Assembly: GCA_033782935.1 (NCBI GenBank)
Contig: JAWQEG010000412.1
Span: 434,001-498,000 of the forward strand
Direction: 5' to 3'
Source of the DNA: Petrolisthes cinctipes
Lineage: Eukaryota > Arthropoda > Malacostraca > Decapoda > Porcellanidae
DNA length: 64,000 bases
Position numbers and translations under genes: made by a program. The notes below the pieces were generated by a model, which saw nothing but the letters and a program-made list of their open reading frames with translations, did no database searches and was not told the DNA's origin. Below are positions 34,378 to 45,040 of this stretch, piece after piece; positions within the stretch are counted from its first letter, which is position 1, and the number at the start of each line of letters is the position of its first letter.

Positions 34378-34760
34378 GTGGTCTCCCCTCCTAACCTAAA
34401 CTGCAGTAAACTACCGGGACCTAACCTGGGCAAACTACCGGGAACTAAACGTGGTAAGGACCGTGGCAAAATACGGTAAATATTGAAACAACTGCCGTTA
34501 TCATGTACGTTTTTTCTACTTTAATTACCCACTTATTTAGACCCATTCTAAGACTATTTTCTTCTATGACATTTCCAAGATAGGGCATATTCAAATGGGG
34601 CATTTTGAAATTAGCCTAGCCTAACCTAACCTAACCTAGACGCAATCAGACCACAGGGACCTAATCTGGGCAAACTACCGGAATCTAACCTGGTCAAACT
34701 ACCAGGAAATAACCGTGGTAAAGTACAGGAAATGACTGGGGCAGAATACTGGGACCTAGC
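34378..34760 (+). repeat. CCTAA-bearing degenerate repeat (ctaacctgggcaaactaccg units)
   Basis: Several copies of a roughly 25-bp unit, gacctaacctgggcaaactacc, occur at about 34,395-34,475 and 34,655-34,760. They flank a run of cctaacctaacctaacct (about 34,619-34,636), the complement of TTAGG. The units are in inverted orientation relative to those at 29,318-29,400. A G run ggggggggggg lies just upstream (about 34,239). No coding frame. Confidence 0.75.
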
Positions 34761-34910
34761 CGGATGTGGCAACACTGCTACAAAACGGTAATGGGCCAAA
34801 CTTTACCTTAAATGGCACCAAACTATGGTAATCTGGGGTAATTACCTTGGAAATGACAACACTGAAGAAATTAGCAATGCTGGTGTAAATAAAAGGGATT
34901 ATGAGTGTTA

Positions 34911-35056
34911 ACTATTATTATTATCATTATTATTATTATTATCTATTTATTTATTTATCTAGTTATTGGATTCTAAATATTCATTGGTATTTATTCAAAT
35001 ATATTTCATTTTTTTTATAATACTCCTATTGTTATTATTATTGTTATTATTATTAC
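34911..35056 (+). repeat. (TTA)n / (TTTA)n microsatellite cluster
   Basis: attattattatcattattat followed by ctatttatttatttatctag (about 34,911-34,971), then after a short gap a second (tta)n run (about 35,027-35,056). Non-coding. Confidence 0.85.
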
Positions 35057-35156
35057 TTTTACATTCATCATCTCAATGTAAACAAACTGGCGGCCATCAT
35101 GGATTTTGACGTTATTATTGACAGTGTCGTGAAATCAGTGTTGCCATGTAAGAGGC

Positions 35157-35612
35157 AATTTTTTTTTTAATACTTACAAAAAAAAAAATAATAATACTTT
35201 AAAAAAATTAATACTAAAAAAAATTAATAAATAAAAAAATAATATTACTTAAATAAATAATACTTAAAAAAAATTAATACTTATTAAAAAATTAATACTT
35301 AAAAAAAATTAATACTTACAAAAAGAAAATGAAAAAAAAATAATACTTACAAAAAAAGTACTTAAAAAATTGATACTTAAAAAAAATACTAAAATAAAAA
35401 TAATACTTAACAAAAATTAATACATAAACAAAATTAATACTTAAAAAAAAGTAATACAAAAACAAATATATATACTTAAAAAAATAATACTTAAAAAAAA
35501 TTTAATACTTAAACAAATGATATTTAAAAAAAATAACTTAAAAAAAATTGTTACTTAAAAAAAATAATACTTAAAAAAAATTAATACTTAAAAAAAAAAT
35601 TGTTACTTATCA
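35157..35612 (+). repeat. A-rich degenerate tandem repeat (taatacttaaaaaa)
   Basis: About 455 bases made of degenerate 14-18-bp units taatacttaaaaaaaat with variable A runs; composition nearly all A and T. No open frames. Probably slippage-expanded low-complexity DNA; the A-run lengths are likely to be unreliable in an assembly. Confidence 0.9.
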
Positions 35613-36350
35613 AACCTTGGTTTGGCACTTAAGACTGTCTTAGCCACTAAGGATATTATGGTTAAAGTTTAAAATTTTAGAAGTTACTATTAGGGTGCCA
35701 AATCAATCTTTAGATACATAAACAAATTCCAAAGTCAATATGACTTCAGCGGGAAACGTATGTCAGTGTGACCAGTTTGGTAACTATAACAAGTAGCAAA
35801 AAGAATAACCTAAGTTGGATGTTAGGGAGAATAAAGTCAATGAAGCACCTGTAAAGACTCTCAAAATGACACTTAGCTGTAGGGTTGCAGACACTTCGTT
35901 CTCCCAAGGTGAAGAAATGAGGCACGAGAATAGTATGGGTTATCACCAATAGTCAGTCACCCAGTCGAGTACCGGTATAAGGTTTCTTGGATAAGTCAAG
36001 AGGATATGTAGAAAAGATCTCGTTAACTGAGAGCTATGACAATCAAGAATAAGGTATAAATGAAAGAACTTGAAGTGACTTGTACTACCACCGGTATTTG
36101 ACTGGGCGAGATCCAGAACAGAACTGCTTTCCACACTCACTCTCTCCTCCTCCATCACCTCGGATTATATGTTATGAATCATCCCCAAAAGTCTCGAACT
36201 GAGGAAAACAGTTTCATACAGTTTTCACAACACAGAAAATTAGATTCATGAACATGGATTCATGTATTCATCGAATCATATCTTAACAAAACTAAATATA
36301 CAGCATCTAATAATTATAACAAATACATGTATATGTTACACATGCAAAAA
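35613..36350. other. No recognised gene
   Basis: Complex, single-copy-looking sequence. Two minus-strand open frames (36,158-35,943 and 35,949-35,746, 67-71 codons) adjoin in different frames; the first starts MMEEERVSVESSSVLDLAQS. They match no family I recognise and may be chance. No splice or promoter signals could be supported. Confidence 0.4.
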
Positions 36351-36475
36351 ATCGATATTTTGGGTGCCCAAAGTCAATATGTGCATGCATCTTCTGTACC
36401 CGTTTATATCCCAAATTCAGGCTAAAAAAACAAACAAAAAATCGATATTTTTGTGTCCCAGAAGCGATCTGTACA
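36351..36475 (+). repeat. 90-bp repeat, left part (atcgatattt units)
   Basis: Unit starts atcgatatttt, then caaagtcaatatgtgcatgc and atcttctgtacccgttt, and restarts 90 bp later at 36,441. The second unit runs to tgtaca at 36,470-36,475, where it is interrupted by the TIR element. It resumes at 38,106. Confidence 0.8.
36470..36475 (+). repeat. Probable 6-bp target-site duplication, left (tgtaca)
   Basis: tgtaca directly before the left terminal inverted repeat; the same six bases follow the right one at 38,106-38,111. The palindrome makes the exact TIR/TSD boundary ambiguous by a few bases. Confidence 0.65.
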
Positions 36476-36671
36476 GTCGGCCACAGTTCTGGCTGTTACA
36501 GTCAGCACTACAAACTCCAGTTGTCTGACGTTTGTATCCATGACTTTTCGAATCATGGGCTCGAAGAGTCTCAGGGGTGAAGAAATGAGACGGTGCAGGG
36601 GGCGGAAGAGAGAGGGAGAGAGAGGGGGTACAGACGAGAGAGAAGGACGGGGGAGTAGAAAAGGGGACAGA

Positions 36672-36674
<3 letters not shown>
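36476..36674 (+). repeat. Left terminal inverted repeat (about 200 bp)
   Basis: Matches the complement of 37,895-38,105 with small indels and substitutions; includes gacttttcgaatcatgggct and a purine-rich inner end (ggcggaagagagagggag). Confidence 0.8.

Positions 36675-36727
<53 letters not shown>
36675..36727 (+). repeat. (GA)n microsatellite
   Basis: About 26 uninterrupted ga dinucleotides at the inner edge of the left inverted repeat. The right arm lacks the long run, so it expanded after the element formed. Overlapping Ser/Leu and Arg/Glu repeat frames are by-products. Confidence 0.97.
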
Positions 36728-36729
<2 letters not shown>

Positions 36730-37894
36730 GGGTGGAGGAGAGGGTGGGCTGAAGGAGAGAGAGGGGGAAGGGGGACAGAATGAGTGGAGGGTAAAATAGC
36801 ATAAGCCAACCAATGTAAGATATTGCTTAATATTCAAAAGATAAATTTTATTTTTATATTACTTCGAGAAAGATAATTAAAACCATATAGCCACGTCGGA
36901 TGTAAAAGAGTTATAAAATGCAATTATCGTTATCAGTGATACGGAGATATCACATGACATTTGGATAGCAGATATTTTTTCACAGTGCCTTATGTTAACT
37001 GAGGTGGGACAGCCAGCATGAAGGAAAAGAGAGACAGGTGAAGATTTAAAAGGAAGCGGCTCAGGTTCAAAGGGTGGCCAAATTCCCTCAAGTATTGCCT
37101 ACGAAAAAAAAAGAAAAAAAAAATTGTAAGTCATACCTTCTTGCGGGGGTTTCCAGTAACTATACTAGTGATAAACAAAGAAATGTTTCTGTGAAGTAAT
37201 TTATTCAACAAAGCTTTCATAACATCGTCACGAGACAGACAGACAGACAGAGAGAAAGAGAGAAAACCCACAATTTTCGGTAACACTGATTCTGCTCTTT
37301 TTCTCTGACCAATGATTGTATAAGTTTATTACTACCTGGCCAGTGTAATAACGTTACTATAATGTCTGCTTTACCTAATTCGCCGTAATAAAAAAAAAAA
37401 ATCTTTAGTATCAACTATGGAAATTATAAGTGCATTGGTATAACCTAGTGTTTGTCATTCCTTGTATGGCAGCATGGGTCTGGCAATATACAGTATAAAT
37501 CTTAGCCAGAGTTATTTAACCTATACTATAATGTTAATAAATCGAGTACTGTTAATACTAGTAGTATTACACCCCTAATTGTTATAAACAAATTATTTTC
37601 AACTTTCGTATGAACAAAATTTGATCGTAGCTCGAGGAGGTTTATCTCTAGGCAACAGGCTAATAACTGCTTGTTTTTATACGCAATAACAAACCGTAAC
37701 AACAATTGCTGTGACCAAGAACGCCATGAAAGGCAGTATGATGCTTACTTTAACACTCCAGTGTATAATTATAACTATTGTGATCGATATTTATTTAAGT
37801 AGCACGATTCACACAGTATGGTATTGAAATAAGTGGCAACTCTGAGTAATCCTATCATGAGAAATTTTATCATTTTCAAACTGAAAAACACACC

Positions 37895-38105
37895 CGTTTC
37901 TGTCCCCCTTTCTCCTCCCCCGTCCTTCTCTCTCGTCTGTACCCCCTCTCCCTCCCCCTTCCCTCCCTCTCTCTTCCGCCCCCTGTACCGTCTCACTTCT
38001 TCACCCCTGAGACTCTTCGAGCCCATGATTCGAAAAGTCAGGGATACAAACTTCAGACAACTGGAGTTTGTAGTGCTGACTGTAACAGCCAGAACTGTGG
38101 CCGAC
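37895..38105 (-). repeat. Right terminal inverted repeat (about 210 bp)
   Basis: Inverted copy of 36,476-36,674; inner end cgtttctgtcccc, outer end gtggccgac at 38,097-38,105. Confidence 0.8.
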
Positions 38106-38272
38106 TGTACATACCTACTCAGTGCTAGAATGTTTTCAAAATATAGGCTCAAAACATGCTAATAATCGATATTTTATGTGTCCAAAGTCGATATGTACAT
38201 GCATCTTCTGTACCCGTTTTTATCTTAAATTCAGGCTTAAAACACCCGAAAATTCTATATTTTTGGGTCCCA
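38106..38272 (+). repeat. 90-bp repeat, right part, with tgtaca duplication
   Basis: Begins with tgtaca and continues the interrupted unit (diverged: aggctcaaaacatgct), then a full unit from 38,165 (atcgatattttatgtgtcc, gtacatgcatcttctgtacc) and the start of another near 38,252, stopping at ttttgggtccca where satellite array 2 begins. Confidence 0.75.
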
Positions 38273-41200
38273 GGTGGTGGGAGTTTGGGTGTCATTACAG
38301 TGCTTTGACTGTAAATATCAACAGTCATTCATAGGTGGTGGGTGTGTGGGTGTCATTACAGTATTTTTATTGTAAATATCAACAGTCATTCATAGGTTGG
38401 TTGGTGTCATTAGAGTGCTTGGACTGTAAATATCAACAGTCATTCATGGGGTGGTTAGTGTGTGGATGTCATTACAGTGCATGGATTGAAAATATCAACT
38501 TCCTTCCTGGGGTGGTGGGTGTGTGGGTGTCATTACGGTGCTTGGACTGTAAATATCAACCATAATTCATGAGGTGGTGGGTGTGTGGGTGTCATTACAG
38601 TGCTTGGACTGTAAATATCAACCATAATTAATAGGGTGGTGGGTGTGGGGGTGTCATTACAGTGCTTGGACTTTAAATATCAACAGTCATTCATGGGGTG
38701 GTGGATGTGTGGGTGTCATTACAGTGCTTGAACTGTAAATATCAACAGCCTTTTATAGAGTGGTGGTTGTGTGGCTGTCATTACAGTGCTTGGACTATAA
38801 ATATCAACAGTCAATCATGGGGTGGTGGGTGTGTGGGTGTCATTACAGTGCTTGGACTGTAAATATCAACAGTCATTTATGGAGTTTTGGGTGTGTGGGT
38901 GTCATTACAGTGCTTGGACTATAAATATCAAGTGTCATTTATTGGGTGGTGGGTGTCATTAGAGTGCTTGGACTGTAAATATCAACAGTCATTCATAGAG
39001 TGGTGAGTGTGTGGGTGTCAATACAGTTCTTGGACTGTAAATATCAACCATCATTCATTGGGAGGTGGGTGTGTGGGTGTCATTACTGTGCTCAGACTGT
39101 AAATATTAACAGTCATTCATGGGGTGGTGGGTGTGTGGATGTCATTACTGTGCTCAGACTGTAAATATTAACAGTCATTCATGGGGTGGTGGGTGTGTGA
39201 ATGTCATTACAGTGCTTGGACTGAAATTATCAACAGTCATTTATGGTGTGGTTGGTGTGTGGGTGTCATTACAGTGCTTGGACTGTAAATATCAAAAGTC
39301 ATTCTTGGGGTGGTGGGTGTGTAAGTGTCATTACAGAGCATGGACTGTAAATATCAACAGTCATTTATGGGGTGGTGGGTGTGTGGGTGTCATTACAGTG
39401 CTTGGACAGTAAATATCAACAGTCATGCTTGGGGTGGTGGGTGTGTGGGTGTCATTACAGTGCTTAGAATGTAAATATCAACCGTCATTCATAGGGTGGT
39501 GGGTGTCATTAGAGTGCTTGGACTGTAAATATCAACAGTTATTCATGGGGTTTTTGGGTGTTTAGGTGTCTATGCAGTGCTTGGACTGTTAATATCAACA
39601 GTCATTCATGGGGTGGTGGGTGTGTGGGTATCATTACAATGTTTTAACTGTAAATATCAACAGTCATTTATAAGGTGGTGGGTGTCATTAGAGTGCTTGG
39701 ATTGTAAATATCAACAGCTATTCATGGGGTGGTGGGTGTGTTTGTGTCATGACAGTGCTTGGACTGTGAATATTAAACGTCAATCATGGGGTGGTGGGTG
39801 TGTGGGTGTCATTACACTTCTTGGACTGTAAATATCAACCATCATTCATGGGGTGGTGAGTGTGTGGATGTCATTACAGAGGTTGGACTGAAAATATCAA
39901 CAGTCATTCATGTGGTGGTGGGTGTGTGGGTTTCATTACAGTTCTTGGACTGTAAATATCAACCATCATTCATTGGGTGGTGGGTGTGTGGGTGACATTA
40001 CAGTGCTTGGACTGTAAATATTAACAGTCATTCATATGATGGAGGGTGTGCTGATGTCATTACAGTGTTTGGACTGAAAATATCAACAGTCATTCATGGA
40101 GTGGTAGGTGTGTGGGTGTCATTACAATGCTTGGATTATAAATATCAACCTTCATTTATGTGTTGGTGGGTGTATGGGTGTCATTACAGTGTTTCGACAG
40201 TAAATATCAACAGTCATTCATAGGGTGGTGGGTGTGTGAGTGTTATTACAGAGCTTGGACTGTAAATATCAACAGTCATTAATGGAGTGGTGGGTGTGTG
40301 AGTGTCATTACAGTGCTTGGACTGTAAATATCAACAGTCAATCATTGGGTGGTCCATGTGTGGGTGTCACTACGGTGCTTGGACTGTAAATATCAACTGT
40401 CATTTATGGGGTGGTGGGTGTATGGGTGTCATTACAGTGTTTTAACTATAAATATCAACATTCATTTATTTGGTAATGGGTGTTATTAGAGTGCTTGGAC
40501 TGTAAATATCAACAGTCATTCATGGGGTGGTGCATGTGTGGGTGTCATAACAGAGTTTGGACTGTAAATATCAACAGTCATTCATGGGGTGGTTAGTGTG
40601 TGGGTGTCATTACAGTTCTTGGACTGTAAATATCAACCATCATTCATTAGGTGGTGGGAGTGTGGATGTCATTACAGTTCTTGGAGTGTAAATATCAACA
40701 GTCATTCATGGGGCGATGGGTGTGTGGGTGTCATTACAGTGCTTGGATTTTAAATATCAACACTCATTTATGGGGTTGTGGGTGTTTGGGTGTCTATGCA
40801 GTGCTTGGACTGTAAATATCAACAGTCAATAATGTAATTGTGGGTGTCATTACAGTGCTTGGATTGTAAATATGAACCATAATTAATGGGGTGGTGGGTG
40901 TGGGGATGTCTTTACAGTGCTTTGACTGTAAATATCAACAGTCATTCATATGGTGGTTGGTGTGAGGGTATCATTACAGTGCTTAGACTGTAAATATCAA
41001 GTCATTCTTTGGGTGGTGGGTGTGTGTGTGTCATTAGTGCTTGGACTGTAAATATCAACAGTCATTCATGGGGTTGTGGGTGGCATTACAGTGCTTGGAC
41101 TCTAAATATCAACAGTAATTCATAGGGTGATGGGGGTGTGGTTGTCATTACAGTGCTTGGACTGTAAATATCAACAGTCATTTATTGGGTGGTGGGTGTG

Positions 41201-43443
41201 TGGGTATCATTACAGTCCTTGGACTGTAAATATCAACCATCATTCATTGGTTGGTGGGTGTGTGGGTGACATTACAGTGCTTGGGCTGTAAATATTAACA
41301 GTTATTTAGGGGGTGGTAGGTGTGTAGATGTCATTACAGTGCTTGGACTGAAAATAAATACTGTCATTCATGGGGTGGTGGTTGTGTGGGTTTCATTACA
41401 GTTCTTGGACTGTAAACAATAACAGTCATTCATAGGGTGGTGGGTGTGTGGGTGACACTACAGTGCTTGTACTGTAAATATTTACAGTCATTCATGGGGT
41501 GGTGGGTGTGTAGGTGTCATTATAGTACTTGGACTGTAAATATCAACCGTCATTCATGGGGTGGTGGGTGTGTGGGTGTCATTACATTGCTTGGACTATA
41601 AATATCAAGTCATTCATTGAGTAGTGGGTGTGTGTGTGTCATTAGTGCTTGGACTGTAAATATCAACTATCATTCATTGGGTAGTGGGTGTGTGGGTGAC
41701 ATTACATTACTTGGACTGTAAATATTAACATTCATTCATGGGGTGGTAGGTGTGTAGATGTCATTACAGTGCTTTGGACTGAAAATATCAACTGTCATTC
41801 ATGGGGTGGTGGGTGTGTGGGTTTCATTACAGTTCTTGGACTGTAAATATCAACCATCATTCATTGGGTGGTGGGTGTGTGGGTGACATTACTGTGCTTG
41901 GACTGTAAATATTAACAGTCATTCAAGGGGTAGTGGGTGTGTGGATGTCATTAAAGTGCTTGGACTGAAAATAGCAACAGTCTTTCATGGGGTGGTAGGT
42001 GTGTGAGTGTCATTACAGTGCTTGGACTTTAAATATCAACCTCTATTTATGGGGTGGTGGGTGTGTGGGTGTCATTACTGTGCTTGGACTGCAAATATCA
42101 ACAGTCAATCATGGGGTGGGCGGTGTGTTAATGTCATTACAGTGCTTGGAGTGTATATATCAACAGTCATTCATGGGGTGGTGGGTGTATGGGTGTCATT
42201 ACAGTGTTTTAACTATAAATATCAACATTCATTTATTGGGTGGTGGGTGTCATGACAGTGCTTGGACTGTAAATATCAACAGTCATTCATGGGATGGTGC
42301 GGTTGTTGGTGTCATGACAGTGCTTGGACTCTAAATATCAACAGTCATTCATTAGGTGGTGAGTGTGTGGGTGTCATTACAGTTCTTGAACTGTAAATAT
42401 CAACCATCATTCATTAGGTGGTGGGTGTGTGGGTGTCATTACAGTGCTTGGACTGAAAATATCAACCGTCATTTATTGGGTGGTTGGAATGTGGGTGTTA
42501 TTACAGTGCTTGGACAGTAAATATCAACAGTCATTCATAGGGTGGTTGGTGTGTGAGTGTTATTACAGAGCCTGGACTGTAAATATCAACAGTCATTCAT
42601 GGTGTGGTGAGTGTGTATGTGTCATTACAGTGCTTGAACTGTAAATAACAACCATAATTAATGGGGTGGGTGGTGTGGGGGTGTCATTACAGTGCTTGGT
42701 CTGTAAATATCAGCAGTCAATCATGGGGTGGTGGGTGTGTGGGTGTCATTACAGTGCTTGGACTGTAAATATCAACAGTCATTCATGGGGTGGTGGGTTT
42801 ATGGGTGTCATTACAGTGTTTTGATTGTAAATATCAACAGTCATTCATAGGGTGGTGGGTGTCATTAGAGTGTTAGGACTATAAATATCAACAGTCATTC
42901 ATGGGGTGGTGGGTGTGTGGGTGCCATTACATTTATTGGACTGTAAATATTAAGTCATTTATTGGGTTGTGGGTGTGTGTGTCATTATTGCTTGGTCTGT
43001 AAATATCAACAGTCATTTATGGGGTGATGGTTGGCATTACAGTGATTGGACTCTAAATATCAACAGTCATTCATAGGGTGATGGGTGTGTGGGTGTCATT
43101 ACAGTGCTTGGACTGTAAATATTAACAGTCATTCATGGGGTTGTGGGTGTTTGGGTGTCTATGCATTGCTTGGACTGTAAATATCAACAGTCAATCATGG
43201 GATAATGGGTGTGTGGGTGTCATTACAGTGCTTGAACTGTAAATATCAACAGTCATTCATGGGGTAGTGGGTGTGCAGGTGTCATTACAGTGTTTTGACT
43301 GTAAATATTAACAGTCATTCATAGGGTGGTGGGTGTCATTAGAGTGTTTGGACTGTAAATATCAACAGTCATTCATAGGGTGGTGGGTGTGTGAGTGTCA
43401 TTACAGAGCTTGGACTGTAAATATCAACAGTCATTCATTGGGT

Positions 43444-45040
43444 GGTTGGTGTGTAGGTGTCATTAGAGTTATTGGAATGTAAATATCAAAAGTCATTCTT
43501 GGGATGGTGGGTGCGTGGGTGTCATTATAGTGCTTGAACTGTAAATATCAACAAATATTTATGGGGTGGTGGGTGTCATTAGAGTGCTTGGACTGTAAAT
43601 ATCAACAGTCAATCATGGGGTGGTAGTTGTTTGGGTGTCATTAAAGTGCTTTGACTGTAAATATCAACAGTCATTCATAGGAGGTGGGTGTGTGGGTGTA
43701 ATTACAGTGTTTTGATTGTAAATATCAACAGTCATTCATAGGTTGGTTTGTGTCATTAGAGTGCTTGGACTGTAAATATATACAGTCATTTATAGGGTGG
43801 TGGGTATGTGGGCGACATTACAGTGCTTGGACTATAAATATCAAACAAAATTCATGGGGTGGTGGGTGTGTGGGTGTCATTATAGTGCTTGGACTGTAAA
43901 TATCAACAGTCACCCATGGGGTGGTGGGTGTGTGTGTGTCATTAGTGTTTGGACTGTAAATATCAACAGTCATTTATGGGATGGTGGGTGGCATTACAGT
44001 GGTTGGACTCTAAATATCAACAGTCATTCATAGAGTGGTGGGTGTGTGAGTGTCATTCCAGAGCTTGGACTATAAATATCAACAGTCATTCATGGGGTTG
44101 TGTGTGTTTGGGTGTCTATGCAGTGCTTGGACTGTAAATATCAACAGTCATTCATGGGGTGGGTGGTGTGTGGGTGTCATTACAGTGTTTGGACTGTAAA
44201 TATCAACAGTCATTCATGGGGTGGTGGGTGAGTGGGTGTCATTACAATGTTTTAATTGTAAATATCAACAGTCATTCATAAGGTGGTTGGTGTCATTACA
44301 GTTACTGGACTGTAAATATCAACAGTCATTCATAGGGTGGAGGGTGTGTGAGTGTCATTACAGAGCTTGGACTGTAAATATCAACAGTCATTCATGGGGT
44401 GGTGGGTGTGTGGGTGTCATTACAGTGCTTAGACTGTAAATATTAACAGTCATTTATTGGGTGGTGGGTGTGTGGGTGTCATTACAGTGCTTGGACTGTA
44501 AATATCAACAGTCAATCATGGGGTAGTCGTTGTGTGGGTGTCATTACAGTGCTCGGACTGTAAATATCAACAATCATTCATGGGGTGGTGGGTGTGTGGG
44601 TGTCATTACAGTGTTTTAACTATAAATATCAACACTCATTTATTGGGTGGTGGGTGTCATTAGACTGCTTGGACTGTAAATATCAACAGTCAATCATGGG
44701 GTGGTCGGTGTGTGGGTGTCATTACAGTGCTGGGACTAAAAATATTAACCGTCATTTATGGGGTGGTGGGTGTGTGGGTGTCATTACAGTGCATGGACTG
44801 TAAATATCAACAGTCATTCATAGAGTGGTGGGTGTGTAAGTGTCATTACAGAGCTTGGACTGTAAATATCAACAGTCATTAATGGGGTGGTTGGTGTGTA
44901 GGTGTCATTAGAGTTATTGGAATGTAAATATCAAAAGTCATTCTTGGGATGGTGGGTGCGTGGGTGTCATTATAGTGCTTGAACTGTAAATATCAACAAA
45001 TATTTATGGGGTGGTGGGTGTCATTAGAGTGCTTGGACTG
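43444..45040 (+). repeat. Block duplication in array 2, about 1,447-bp offset
   Basis: The segment with ttggtgtgtaggtgtcatta, gagttattggaatg and gtgggtgcgtgggtgtc at 43,444 to about 43,590 recurs from 44,891 to about 45,040, including the rare aacaaatatttatgggg variant. The offset is about 23 monomers. Confidence 0.75.

Larger units (their letters stand above)
36476..38105. mobile_element. 1.63-kb non-autonomous TIR element
   Basis: Long terminal inverted repeats of about 200-210 bp start gtcggccacagttctggctg on the left and end with its complement (gtggccgac) on the right. They run inward to about 36,674 and back from about 37,895, with scattered mismatches. The same peptide-like frames (VQSATVLAVTVSTTNSSC) appear on opposite strands only because of the inverted repeat. 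The 1.2-kb interior has a (ga)n tract, a short cagacagacagacagaca run near 37,236, A runs, and no transposase. Because the 90-bp repeat is continuous across the insertion with tgtaca on both sides, an insertion event is well supported. The superfamily is unassigned: a 6-bp duplication and these termini match no group I can name safely. Confidence 0.75.

Noticed and set aside
36417..36837. Ser/Leu-rich and Arg/Glu-rich open frames
   Set aside because: They translate the (ga)n tract and the purine-rich end of the terminal inverted repeat.
19085..38272. tRNA, rRNA or other structured RNA genes in the island
   Set aside because: Scanned by eye for tRNA-like boxes and rRNA motifs without finding any; a covariance-model search could not be run.
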